In this document: positions 1 through 11,031 of the stretch, one piece after another
Layout of the letters: each line of letters begins with the position of its first letter
How positions within the stretch are numbered: the stretch's first letter is position 1
Source: Paralithodes platypus
Taxonomy: Eukaryota; Arthropoda; Malacostraca; Decapoda; Lithodidae
NCBI GenBank assembly: GCA_032716605.1
Contig: CM064495.1
Location: 43,252,896 to 43,316,895 of the forward strand
Reading direction: 5' to 3'
DNA length: 64,000 nt
Program-made: the position numbers and the translations under genes
The notes under the pieces: generated by a model
The model's input: only the letters and a program-made list of their open reading frames with translations
Told to the model about the DNA's origin: nothing
Databases searched by the model: none

Positions 1-1030
1 GTTCATATATACATCATATATGTAAAATAAAAGCATACCGAAAACAAATAATGCTTTATATTGTAAATATAACGAATTCTGTCAGAATCCAGGGCTAGAA
101 ATGCACAAATAACTACCCTAGCACCTAGGTCTATATCGCGCTTGTCAGGTTAAGTACAGTACTGGACCGGAAACCATTTCTTTGTGTACTGTAGATGATT
201 TATGTCTATCTATTGCTGGATGGACGACTTACTCCCATTTAACACCTCCCTATCGGCTGGTTTTGTAACGCTACTACCTGCCAAGCGGGCAGATTTACCC
301 TAAAGAAGCTTCATTCCATGCCCTTTTTCATGCATAAAGAAGAGCCAGAGCGTAATACAATTATGTATCCGTGAAAGGGCGATAATTGAGCTTTCCAATG
401 ACACCTGAACCATCCTTGTACGACCACGGGTTCTCTTGCAACTATGTTGCAATACGAAGGGAAAAACCCTAAAATACAGTAATTTCCTCAGTTTTTACCC
501 TGTATCGTGGGACCAGGGGGGTGTAGACATGTGGTGGTGGTGTCAGTGGCGGGACTATGTCCACGCTGAACGGTCAGAGCCCGCCCGCGGTCCTCCCACC
601 GCGTGGACTCTCTCTCAGAGCCGATTAGGTGCTCAAAATCGCATTGGACTTACGGCGGGACCCGCTCTTTAGGCCTTGGTTCTCTAACGGACTTAAGGCG
701 GGACCCGCCAATTAAGGGTTAAGAGAGAGGCCATATACAAAATGCCCCCAAGCGGACCTATCCCGTGAAAAGGACAACCTGTGCCAGTTTACTGAAGGAC
801 TTACAGGATTGACCACTAAACGTACGGTCCGTCTGACTCCAAGGCACTCTATGTATCTTTTTAGCACTACTTTTTTACAGTGGTGTATGGCTAGTCCATC
901 CACTAACCTGCTTCACACTTAGGTAAGCAGTATGGATTTGTATAAGGTTTACTCCCCTAGACAGGTTGCCGACCAAGGCTGATGAGTCCCATCCACCCTG
1001 ATTTTTGTAAGGTTGTCTCCCCTAGATGGG
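1..1030. other. Intergenic, no gene recognised
   Basis: No coding region is supported: the short open frames here have no recognisable motif. Two related GC-rich palindromic blocks lie at about 654-665 and 697-709 (core GGCGGGACCCGC). Two similar segments around 950-985 and 1010-1030 share the string CCCCTAGA followed by a GGTTG run. They look like degenerate repeat debris. Confidence 0.5.
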
Positions 1031-1243
1031 TTGTTATTGTTGTTGTTATTGTTCCCCAAGCTGCCTGGCCGAACAGCCCCAAGGCCCCGAGCAAGGCCAA
1101 GGCCATAACCGAGCGCCCCCACAGAACCCTCCCTGCCGACCACAATAAAGCCTGGGTGACCGAAGCCACTCCATGGCGGGGAGCTGAAGAGGCTGCAGAA
1201 ACGCCTGGGAAACCAAAGCCCCACCCCGGGCGCTGTGCACCTC
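1031..1243 (-). repeat. Candidate SINE with LINE A-like 3' end
   Basis: Read on the minus strand, this ~210-bp unit begins TGCTGAGG and ends in GGGCTGTTCGGCCAGGCAGC followed by GGAAC and an AAC/AAT-type tail. The last ~70 bp align with the 3' end of LINE A (6003-11043), but the 5' body does not. A second copy at 35541-35753 starts at the same TGCTGAGG. A shared 5' start in two copies plus a LINE-like 3' end is the pattern of a SINE mobilised by a partner LINE. A clear pol III A box and B box were not found, so a short internally deleted LINE relative remains possible. Confidence 0.5.
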
Positions 1244-2103
1244 AGCAATTTTGAAGAGAAAGTTGAAGGGCAAAGGAAAAATGTGATGCTTTGGCTTCCA
1301 ATCTTGGTAGATTGGGAGGTCAATCCACGGAAGAGACGCCGTCACTTGAGATCTAGAAAATATATAAGCAAAAGGATCAGTCAGAGTAAGCTATGGGTAT
1401 GGCAGAGATCGCTCAGTTCTCACTCTGATAGACCAGCCCATCACCACATGACTAGAACCCAATCCTCTCAGCATCAGGTAGGAAAGGCCCTAGAAAGCCG
1501 CCTTTGGCGGGGGGGATAGCTCCCCTATTTCAACCCCTTTCGGGGTTGGGCACCCTAGATGGGTTGCAGACCAATGCTAACAAAGAAATGCATATGTTTA
1601 CAAAATTGTCACATAGTTATGGAAATACATTCATATATATTTTAACCCTCTAAGGCTCCAATACTTGATTCGCATATTCGTGACGGGTGTCCCTAAATGC
1701 ACCTATACGCTATGAGCGTATTGGTGGCTTCAAAAATTTGGTAAAAATAAGCCCAATCCGCAATTTGAGTCAAATTCTGGCAAAGAAAAGAGTCAAATAT
1801 TTGTCAAAATGGCAAACATTTGGCAACACTACTCTCAGTCAACATTCTACTCTCGAAAGGTTGAAAGAGAGAGTTTCTCAGTCTATGTTCATAAGTGGGC
1901 GTGTCGCTCTGGATCCATTTAAGGATGGCGGATTTATCGGCTGGACTACGGGTATGTGTATCTAATATACTAAAATTACATGGTCATAGTTTTTTTTTAA
2001 TAATTTCTTTTTACTATATGTATATAGTGCTAGCTAATATTTGTGTAATATGTGAAGGTTTAGAAGAAAATACTGTTAAACTCTCTCTCCTTTCCAAGTC
2101 AAC
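1244..2103. other. Intergenic, no gene recognised
   Basis: Nothing identifiable. The open frames at 1235-1519 and 1687-1965 lack family motifs. A near-repeat of the CCCTAGATGGGTTG string seen near 1020 recurs at about 1552, which suggests the SINE-like unit may sit inside an older duplicated repeat. Confidence 0.4.
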
Positions 2104-2424
2104 CTATAGTTGAGTTCGCCACTTTTCTAGTGGCACCGAGGAGTGCGCCGCCCCTCGTTCTGGGTGGTAATTTGATGCAGCAGACTGTTCTGCTGCCCCT
2201 GCGAAGATGGGCTCATCTGGCACCTTCTGAAGTTCTGCATCGAGGGCACTCTTCAATCTGTCTAACGAGACGCCTCTCATATCTCTAATTAGCCGTGGGA
2301 GTTTGTTGAAGAGACGTGGTCCTCTATGTAACAACCAAGCCTCTCGCAGCAATCCCGTAGCACCCCAATTTTTCATCCTGGGGATAATACATTCCCAACC
2401 TTTTCTATCACTAGACTTCATGAC
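2104..2424 (-). pseudogene. LINE reverse transcriptase C-terminal fragment
   Basis: The minus-strand frame carries a motif of the form R-G-P-R-L-F-N-K-L-P-R-x-I-R-D followed about 30 residues later by V-P-D-E-P. That combination is characteristic of the extreme C-terminus of the CR1/L2/jockey-type LINE proteins, downstream of the RT domain. No palm-domain motif (YADD) is present, so this is a 5'-truncated copy of about 105 codons. The exact clade cannot be told from this short tail. Confidence 0.6.
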
Positions 2425-2599
2425 TTATCGGGGTGTATAAATTCGGTACTATACCGTCAGCAATTTTCCATGTGTATAGTATTAAGTATCTTTCCCTTCT
2501 ACGTTACAACAAGTACAGCTTCGGTGTTCTTAAACGCTCCCAACAGTGTAGATTGTTTTACTGAATCTATATGTGGGGTTTGGTAAGGGAGCAAGGGTG

Positions 2600-2775
2600 C
2601 CTCACAGGGGTTGTTGTCGTAGTTCCCCAAACTGTTGACCGAAGCCGCTGACGGAGAGCAAGGGTTGCTGAACTTTCCGAATGAGGTTGTGGCCAGCCAA
2701 GTGTTGCTGAGATTGGTCGCTGTTGTAACCGCCCAAGGGTTGCTGAGGTTGGTAATAAAGGGTTGCTGACTTTAG
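2600..2775 (+). repeat. Degenerate short tandem repeat (AAGGGTTGCTGA)
   Basis: A 12-bp motif close to AAGGGTTGCTGA recurs about four times, at irregular spacing, between 2655 and 2772, separated by GGTTG-rich spacers. No coding meaning is apparent. Confidence 0.45.
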
Positions 2776-4312
2776 GAGAGGGGATGAGCCTGCTGAATAA
2801 GTTTTCCTCTCGCTCCTTGCACATTTTTCTGTTCCTCCTGGTATCTGTGTCCTTGAAGGGAGAAAGGGTCTGTGTGGTAGGGTTGGGGAAGCCCTGTGTC
2901 CCTGTTTCTCTGGCCCAGCATTCTCCTGTCTTTTATCCGGCTAGGTAGTAGGTGTGGGGGAAGGTAAGCTGCCAGCTGTGTGACACGTGTCCTTCTTGGG
3001 CAGCACTCTGATGTCACAGGCTGTGATTGGCTGTACAGTACCTGTTTGTGTGAGAGAGAACGAGGTGGCAGAGGGCAGAAGAAAACTGGCTGGGATCCGT
3101 CCGGATTACAGCTATTCTGTTGGTCGAAGATGAAGCTGGTGTTGTCCCAGGTCTTGGGCCTGGTGTAGTACTGCTGGGGACTTCGTGATTCTCAACATAC
3201 CGTAACACTTAATAATAGAATCAAGCGATCTCGCCGACATGGATTTAATATGTTTTAAATACAGTACAGTACTGTAATACTGTATAATAACAGAAATAGA
3301 CAAATAAGAAAAAGGATTTGAAATTAACAAGATAAAACAATTTACGTAAGAGATGGCCGTGAGATACAAATATAATGGAATAACACAAGCATTAGAAAAA
3401 GGCACTGGTATATGACACAAGAAATAGAAAATGGGACACATGTACAAATAATAAGAAAAAGGTAAATAACAGAAGAAAATGGTAACCAACACAAGCAGCG
3501 GTAAAAGATAGAATAACACGAGAAATAGGAAGGTAATTACATGAATATAAAGAAAATATTTTGTACAAAACACCAGAAACAATAATGAAATATATTACTT
3601 ACCAGATAAATGAAGAATTATTTAAAATTAAATACTGTACTTTGAATACAGAAAAATACTTTAATACAGAATATTAACTAAATGATGACAAAATGAATAA
3701 AGTATTCTAAATTTAAAATGAAAATACCCCTGTATTAGAAATTCTGGTATTGCATCTCCATTATATTTTATTTATTTTATATGCTGTATTTTTTAGAACT
3801 ATATTACATACAGTATATTTATTCAAATAAATATACAGTACAGTATTATATCTTTTAATTTTATATAAAATCATACAAACCATGCCACAAAAAACTGACT
3901 AACCAATTACTGTAATCCTTTTATTAACCATGTATTCATGTAATCTTTGGCTATATTTTTACACTTACACAGTTCTTTCACTTAGGTATTTTTGCAGTGG
4001 AAGCAATTATCTTTAGGGAGGGGTGTTACACATAATTATACACTTACGATTTACTTCCCTAAGTCACTTGCTACGTCACACACCACTATACCGAGGTAAG
4101 GCTACATTCATAGGAAGAATCACACTTACTGACTGAGAACACACTAAGAGGAGTAAGATACACGCAGCAGCGGCAGCGGATAACTCATCTCCCAGCAAGT
4201 TCTATTGTTCCTAACACACACACTTAGAATTTAGCTGCTACATATTGCATATTTATAACTTTGCTCCTGTACTCATCATTCCTATATCAAGTTATTGAAT
4301 ATATACATACCG
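2776..4312. other. AT-rich intergenic DNA
   Basis: No gene is recognised. The stretch 3230-3990 is very AT-rich with many polyA/polyT runs, and the 156-codon open frame on the minus strand at 3112-3582 is hydrophobic only because of that composition. No terminal repeats or splice-bounded exons could be identified. Confidence 0.45.
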
Positions 4313-4320
4313 TAATAGAG

Positions 4321-4983
4321 TAGGGATGTACCGATACCAATATTTTGGCCGATCCCGACACACGGTTTAGAGCCGATACCGATAATCCAATACTGTAAAT
4401 ACACTGATACTTAACCAATACCAATACCCGGTACTTCTTTCTAGAAAATTCCATTGTGAATGTAAGTAGGCTATAAAACTAGTCTCATAATCGTACATCT
4501 TAAATCTTAACCTCATTGACACCCATGACATGAACTGAAGTGACCGAAGTCCCTAAACAGGGAAAGGATTGATCAACAAATTACGGGATGGATGTAGTGA
4601 TCGGGCGTACGGTCGTCATGTTGTGCGCTCGCAGTTACGTTCCCGTCTATTTCGACGCTATATTTTCTGCTATTTGCCCCCTGTCATTACTACATGAATA
4701 CTAGGTTAGGTTAGGTTAGGTTAGGTTGTTTGGTTAGGCTAATGTATATTTGTATCCAAAGGCAGTCAAAATAGACGGGAACATGATGGGAAAGGTCCGA
4801 CGCCACTACGCGTAGTGTAAACAAGGCTGGCGGTACGCCCGCACTTAACATTCTTGCCCAAATTACAAAAGAGGGGAAAATACAGAGCATAAATTTATAC
4901 AGTTTAAAGTATCGGCAGTATCGGCCAATATTTCACCAATACCGATACCCCTAAAACAGGCCGATACCACCGATACATCCCTA
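4321..4983. mobile_element. hAT-type non-autonomous element (MITE)
   Basis: The element begins TAGGGATGTACCGATACC and ends with the inverted form (CGATACATCCCTA). Both subterminal regions are rich in CCGATAC/GTATCGG repeats, a pattern typical of animal hAT MITEs. The flanking 8-mers are TAATAGAG (4313-4320) and TAATAAAG (4984-4991), a TSD with one mismatch. No transposase is encoded. It is split by a younger TTAGG-core MITE at 4585-4858, so the hAT copy is the older of the two. Confidence 0.8.
4585..4858. mobile_element. TTAGG-core MITE nested in the hAT MITE
   Basis: A 274-bp element flanked by a perfect 8-bp TSD, CAAATTAC (4577-4584 and 4859-4866). Its ends are imperfect inverted repeats: GGGATGGATGTAG with CGGGCGTACGG on the left, and on the right, read inverted, GGCAAGAATGTTAAG with CGGGCGTACCG. 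A second inverted pair around CGTTCCCGTCTATTT lies inside. The middle (about 4700-4745) carries an array of the arthropod telomeric unit TTAGG followed by TTGTTTGGTTAGGCTAATG. Relatives lie at 11150-11388 and 13990-15479. Confidence 0.8.
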
Positions 4984-5099
4984 TAATAAAGCAAGTGGCT
5001 GGTTCCTGATGATGATATTGCTCAGTACCGTACCAGGTACGGTACCATATTAAGATAATGGGGTGGCGGCGTTGACTACAACAACTCTACAAGCAGCTA

Positions 5100-5334
5100 T
5101 TAACCCTCTCACGACCATATGACGCAGAGGTTGCCAGATTAGCAATAAGAAATAGAGTTCTCTCACTCTTATAATTACCTCTCCAAAATTAGTTTTCTGC
5201 CCACAGCTAACTCAAAGACAACTGCAGAGGTTAAAGTAACTAAACTAAAGGTTTCTAAATACCCCTGATGGTAACAAAGGCTTTAAAGTATCCCTAATAG
5301 GCTCAACATTGCGTCAAGAATGTGAGAGGGTTAA
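5100..5334. mobile_element. TTAA-flanked MITE
   Basis: A 235-bp palindromic-ended element, TTAACCCTCTCACG at the left and TGTGAGAGGGTTAA at the right, with CGCAGAGG/TTGCGTC-type inner inverted similarity. A TTAA at each end fits piggyBac-like target use, but no transposase is present to confirm this. A degenerate inverted copy lies at about 63115-63325, next to ARGLU1. Confidence 0.65.
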
Positions 5335-5462
5335 TACAACCCAAGATAGTGACCACAATATATTATCTAAGAACCTATGATAAGAGTAGAAAAAGAAGGT
5401 TTGTGGAAAGTAATGAGAACAAATAGTTTCTCCATCTATCTAACCATCATATGACTATCCCT

Positions 5463-5990
5463 TACAATAATCAGTGTTCTGCAGAGCTATCTCAGTGTAT
5501 CCCTCCTCCCTTACAGAGAGGGAGGCATCCACCTGTGAACATATTCCCACCCCTATTCTGTCGAACTCTGTAACAAAGAGTGAACCGATTTTCCCAATCT
5601 TTCTTGTATTCAACAAGTAAGCTCTGGAACTCTTTACCTAAGGTTCTCGTGCCCCCAGCTTCTTGCTCTGTATCAGGGCACAGTGCGCCCCTGTATTGAG
5701 TATTGTTCGCATAAGTGGGGAGGCTCCAACCATACCGCATTTCTCGAACGAGTAGAATCAAGAGCATTTCGCCTCATCAACTCACCTCCTCTTACTACTT
5801 CCCTACAATCTCTTTCTATACGCAGCAATGTTGCATCTCTTTCACTCTTCTATCGCTATTACAATAATCAGTGATCTTGAGAGCTCTCTCAGTGCATATC
5901 ACCTCCCTTGCGGCGAGTGCGAGGCACCGGCCTTGCAACACAGTCCCACTTCAGTTCAGTTCAGTTGAGGTTCGGGAAGTAAGATGCCTT
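5463..5990 (+). pseudogene. Rearranged LINE RT C-terminal fragments
   Basis: Two pieces of a LINE protein C-terminus lie in the wrong order. At about 5555-5640 the plus strand reads a SKLWNSLP motif (normally near the end of the protein). It is followed at 5683-5874 by RPCIEYCSHKWGG and a VASLSLFYRYY motif, which normally lie upstream of it. The junction strings TACAATAATCAGTG at about 5463 and 5860 mark a partial tandem duplication of about 400 bp. No intact ORF remains. LINE A later inserted at the right edge of this remnant. Confidence 0.65.
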
Positions 5991-6101
5991 ACTAACGGCA
6001 CTGATCCTGATGTGGCGGCGTCTACGCCGTGGGGCCACCTCCCGAGGCTGCCGACCCTCCACGGCCGAAGACAAAATCAACGACCAGTGGAGGAAAACCG
6101 G

Positions 6102-8939
6102 ATGCCGGCCGCGGGGAGCAGTTTCGGGAGCCAAACCGTCACAACCATCCCCTGCCCCCTCCCTGGGGGCACGGGTCCTTGGAGCGGCTTCGGTCGCGCC
6201 GGGAATTTCCACACCTCTCACACCACACACACACATCACACAGTTTTTCCTACACCGAGAAATGACTCTCCGGCTGTCATTTCTCGAAGACTTCTAGCCG
6301 GAGACATTGAGAGCAACCCAGGACCCACGTACACATACATATGTCCAACTTGCTCAAAACCCATCACTTCGAGTCGCCATACTAAGGGTTCAGTTCTCTG
6401 CAATTCATGCGGCAACTGGACCCACTTCACCTGCACAACACTTGCCTCCAAGAAACACTACACAAACACCTGAACCTGTTCCTCATGCCCCTCCCTCTCC
6501 CAGTCAAATCCCTCACCTAAAACCCATCCACCTCTCCTCCCCAACCAACCTAACCTTCCCATATCATCCACTCCCCCCCCTAAAACCCATCCACCTCTCC
6601 TCCCTAACCCACCTAACCTTCCCATACCATCCACATCCTCAACTCAACACACCACATCCTAATCCATTCCAACCCCCATCTCCTGCTCCCCAATCCCCAC
6701 CCCCACCTCACCCATCCCAACCCCCAGCCCCTCCCCCACCCCATCCTCGTGCAGCAGCACCCAACATACATCGTGCACATAACATTAACATTCTTCAACT
6801 TAACATAGATGGCATCAACACAAAGAAACACAAACTCTCACACTTCATCAAACAACACAACATACACATTGCCATCTTACAAGAAACAAAACTCCGCACA
6901 ACACAAAAAACACCCACATTTCATAATTTCACCACCATCAGACAAGACCGGGCTGTCGGCGGGGGCGGTGGACTCATCACCCTGGTACACAAAGAAATAT
7001 CATACATAGTAACCAGTGTACAAACCAAATCCCTCCTCCCCCCCAAATTATAACACAACAGAAATACAGTCAATTAAAATACGCACTGGCAACAACTCCA
7101 ACATAACCATCATAAACACATACATCCCTCCCCAAACATCCCCTACAGTACCAAATGAATACAGACCACACTTACAACACATCACAAACACCCCACACAT
7201 CATCCGACGCCAAGACGTCGGCCTGGTTTGTCGACAACCCCAACACAGACAGAGGGCTGGTACTACAAAACCAAACCGATAACCTCATCATCCTTAACGA
7301 CATCCATCAACATACCCATATTCCTCACCAAGCCCTCTACAACCCATCATCTCCAGACATCACCTTTTGCTCCCCAGAATTTGCCCCCACAACATCCTGG
7401 AGGGTGGTCAGAACCTTAGGCTCTGACCACCTCCCGATCATTATCACCACCAAAACCAGACTCACCCCAGCTAGCCACAAACACACATATACCAATTATA
7501 AAAGAGCTAACTGGGAAGCATTCACAAATGAGACAGAACAACACTTCACAACTCTAAACAGTACACCCATCACTAACATCAACAATGCTGTACACATACT
7601 CAATAAAACTATCCAAAATGCTGACAAGAAACACATTCCAAGAGGTAACAGAAAAAGACACAACCCCAACTTCACACCAGAAATTCAAAACCTCATCAGA
7701 CAACGCGACATACTGAAACACTCCCCAGCACCCCACACACAAGACATCACACAACAAATTCAAGCACTCAACACCCAAACTAACAACAAAATACAAGAAC
7801 AACAAAAACTAAATTGGAATAACTTCCTACAAACACTTGATCACAACACAAACCCCAAAAAACTCTACATAACACTAAATAGCATCACACTTTCCAACAG
7901 CAACACAACACAATCACATGCTGCAATCACAACAACAGACTCTACTCCTTCATGTAAACAACAAGCAAACACTCTCATCAATCACTTCTCACATGTCAGC
8001 CACCTAAAACCTCACAAAGACGACCGACGTGTCATCCGACGTAAGAGACAATTCCCCACAGACCCTGACTATACACCCTTCACCAATCACCAGACAAAGC
8101 ATATCATCAACAATCTCAAGCACTCACCCGCCTGTGGCCTAGACAACATAAGCAACATACACCTCAGACACCTGGGACCACAAGGCATACAAGCACTCAC
8201 TAACATATCAAACTACAGCTATTCACACAACACAATACCAGACATTTGGAAGCATGGTATCATCATCACATTCCCCAAACCCAACAAAGACCCCATGCTA
8301 CCCTCCTCGCACCGCCCCATCACACTCCTTTGCTCCCCCTCCAAAGTCATGGAACGCCTATTATTACAACTAATTACACCTGACCTACCTCTAGCTCCAA
8401 CACAACATGGCTTTAGGCCACTGCACTCCACAAACACTCTTCTCACAGACCTTACACAAAGAGCTTTCGACGGCATCAATTCAGCTAGACCACCACACAG
8501 GTCACTATTAGCCACACTCGACATTAGTAAAGCCTTCGATGCCATCCCCCGCCACAACCTAACAAACAAAATCTACAACACAAACATGCACAACAACACA
8601 AAAAGGTGGCTGGCCAACTTCCTAGCAGGCAGATATGCACACGTATCTTTTGCCGGTCAGTCATCTAAAATCAGAAACTTTCCAAACGGAGTCCCACAAG
8701 GATCCGTCCTATCGCCCGCACTCTTCAATCTGTACATGCACGATATAACTACACCCAATACGCCCCAAATAAACTTAGCCTCCTATGCAGATGACATAAC
8801 ACTCACATGCACACACCATGACCCAAAAAGAGCAACAGATCTCCTTCAACCCTATCTCAACACACTACATGGCTGGTGCACTACAAACAGACTTAATCTA
8901 GCCCCAGCCAAATCCACCGCAACCCTGCTCACAAGTTAG
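6102..8939 (+). pseudogene. LINE A polyprotein: 2A-like, Zn finger, endonuclease, RT (frameshifted)
   Basis: The first in-frame ATG inside the element is at 6102. The frame reads a 2A-like motif near residues 64-75, then Cys/His pairs (C-P-T-C ... C-N-S-C-G-N-W-T-H-F-T-C) resembling a small PHD/zinc finger. It stops at 6473, and the protein continues in the next frame (to 7053) through a proline-rich linker and the endonuclease start (LQLNIDGI, LQETKL). Further shifts near 7050 and 7160-7200 lead into the frame 7155-8939. The expected GDxN endonuclease motif is damaged near 7200 (reads DAKTSAWF). The RT has the fingers motif SHRPITLL, PQGSVLSPALFNLYM and YADD. The frame ends at a TAG (8937-8939); the 162-bp duplicate of the same site has TGG, so this is a point nonsense mutation. 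Confidence 0.8.
6291..6326 (+). other. 2A-like ribosome-skipping motif (GDIESNPGP)
   Basis: In frame with the LINE A start, codons 6291-6326 read LLAGDIESNPGP, which fits the canonical D(V/I)ExNPGP 2A consensus. In 2A sequences the ribosome skips the bond between the final glycine and proline (here codons 6321-6323 and 6324-6326). That would release a short N-terminal leader from the rest of the LINE protein. 2A-like motifs near the N-terminus are known from several non-LTR retrotransposon clades. Activity is inferred from the motif only. Confidence 0.8.
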
Positions 8940-9124
8940 ACAGAACACAAATACATCCCTCAACTCACATGCACACACCATGACCCAAAAAGAGCAACAG
9001 ATCTCCTTCAACCCTATCTCAACACACTACATGGCTGGTGCACTACAAACAGACTTAATCTAGCCCCAGCCAAATCCACCGCAACCCTGCTCACAAGTTG
9101 GACAGGAGAACACGAATACATCCC
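8801..9124 (+). repeat. 162-bp tandem duplication in LINE A
   Basis: Two adjacent copies (8801-8962 and 8963-9124) both start ACTCACATGCACACACCATG and cover the coding region just after YADD. The copies are nearly identical, but the first contains the TAG stop where the second has TGG. The duplication adds 54 codons, so the frame could have been kept had the stop not arisen. Confidence 0.9.
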
Positions 9125-9200
9125 TCAACTCACCATAAACAACACACCCCTAACACATACACACACACCCAAAATCCTAGGAGTAACATATGATACTCAT

Positions 9201-10061
9201 ATGACATTCAAACAGCACACCACAAACATTAAAAAGAAACTGACACCCAGACTTAACGCCCTCAGGTCACTTGCTCACACAAAATTTGGACACAACAAAG
9301 AAACTACCACCACAGTATATAAACAATACATAAGATCAGTGATGGAATACGCAAGCCCAGCCTGGGCTTCTAACCTAGCTGAAACACATCATAAGACCTT
9401 ACAGACTATTCAAAACAAAGCCCTGAAGATCATTACAGGCTGCACAGCTACTGCACCCACAGATCACCTACATCAAGAAACCAAAATCCTCAAAGTCAAA
9501 GACCATCTGGACATGAGAGGCACTCAATTCCTGGCAGCAGCCTCCACGAACCAAGACCACCCACTAAACTACATGGCAACACACCCACAGACACCAAGAA
9601 ATATCAAAACAACACCCAGCACACGGTATCACACACAATTATTGTCCTCTCTCCCTCCCTGCCCACCCCGAACCAACATCCAGAAGCACATCCATACTCA
9701 TATCTCTCACCGATCCATCCACTCACTCACAGACAACACACAGCTGCATGCACGACCTCCCGAAATCCATCCTTCCGAATCCTCCCTTCCTCGCGAGGAC
9801 AGAGTCCACCTGGCCAGGCTGAGATGCGGACACCATCCAGCTCTCCTGAGCTATCAGAAGAGAATGGATGACTCCGTTGTCGACGCCTGCCCGGGATGTA
9901 ACACAGCACCCCATACCATTAAACACATCATAGAAGACTGCATTTCACACAACCACTTACGCCAACAACACAATCTACACTCAATGAGAGCTCTGTGGGA
10001 AAGCCCGATCGTGGCCATGGCCTTTCTCAGGGACTCGGGGCTGTTCGGCCAGGCAGCTTAG
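9201..10061 (+). pseudogene. LINE A C-terminal domain, first 3' copy
   Basis: An open frame of 286 codons covers the thumb and C-terminal part of the LINE A protein. It includes the string RLRCGHHPALLSY, then a C-P-G-C-N ... H-x3-H ... C arrangement that resembles the Zn-binding tail of Ingi/Vingi/I-like LINE proteins, and it ends in SGLFGQAA just before the AAC tail. It is continuous with the upstream RT in the ancestral element but separated here by the duplication and the stop at 8939. It has no independent start or promoter. Confidence 0.75.
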
Positions 10062-10063
10062 GG

Positions 10064-10095
<32 letters not shown>

Positions 10096-10167
10096 CTCAC
10101 CATAAACAACACACTCCTAACACATACACACACACCCAAAATCCTAGGAGTAACATATGATACTCAT

Positions 10168-11031
10168 ATGACATTCAAACAGCACACCACAAACATTAAA
10201 AAGAAACTGACACCCAGACTTAACACCCTCAGGTCACTTGCTCACACAAAATTTGGACACAACAAAGAAACTACCACCACAGTATATAAACAATACATAA
10301 GATCAGTGATAGAATACGCAAGCCCAGCCTGGGCTTCTAACCTAGCTGAAACACATCATAAGACCTTACAGACTATTCAAAACAAAGCCCTGAAGATCAT
10401 TACAGGCTGCACAGCTACTGCACCCACAGATCACCTACATCAAGAAACCAAAATCCTCAAAGTCAAAGGACCATCTGGACATGAGAGGCACTCAATTCCT
10501 GGCAGCAGCCTCCACGAACCAAGACCACCCACTAAACTACATGGCAACACACCCACAGACACCAAGAAATATCAAAACAACACGCAGCACACAGTATCAC
10601 ACACACAATTATTGTCCTCTCTCCCTCCCTGCCCACCCCGAACCAACTTCCAGAAGCACATCCATACTCATATCTCTCACCGATCCATCCACTCACTCAC
10701 AGACAACACGCAGCTGCATGCACGACCTCCCGAAATCCATCCTTCCGAATCCTCCCTTCCTCGCGAGGACAGAGTCCACCTGGCCAGGCTGAGATGCGGA
10801 CACCATCCAGCTCTCCTGAGCTATCAGAAGAGACTGGATGACTCCGTTGTCGACGCCTGCCCGGGATGTAACACAGCACCCCATACCATTAAACACATCA
10901 TAGAAGACTGCATTTCACACAACCACTTACGCCAACAACACAATCTACACTCAATGAGAGCTCTGTGGGAAAGCCCGATCGTGGCCATGGCCTTTCTCAG
11001 GGACTCGGGGCTGTTCGGCCAGGCAGCTTAG
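10168..11031 (+). pseudogene. LINE A C-terminal domain, second 3' copy
   Basis: This is a near-identical second copy (287 codons) of the segment at 9201-10061. An extra G near 10468 and an extra dinucleotide in the CA run near 10605 shift the frame for about 45 codons and then restore it, so the ORF stays open although that stretch is nonsense relative to copy 1. Single-base differences (AGACTGG versus AGAATGG; CTTCCAG versus CATCCAG) match the copy at 27992-28623 rather than copy 1. Confidence 0.75.

Noticed and set aside
3112..3582. 156-codon minus-strand open frame
   Set aside because: Strongly hydrophobic because of AT-rich composition; no start context, motif or neighbouring exons.
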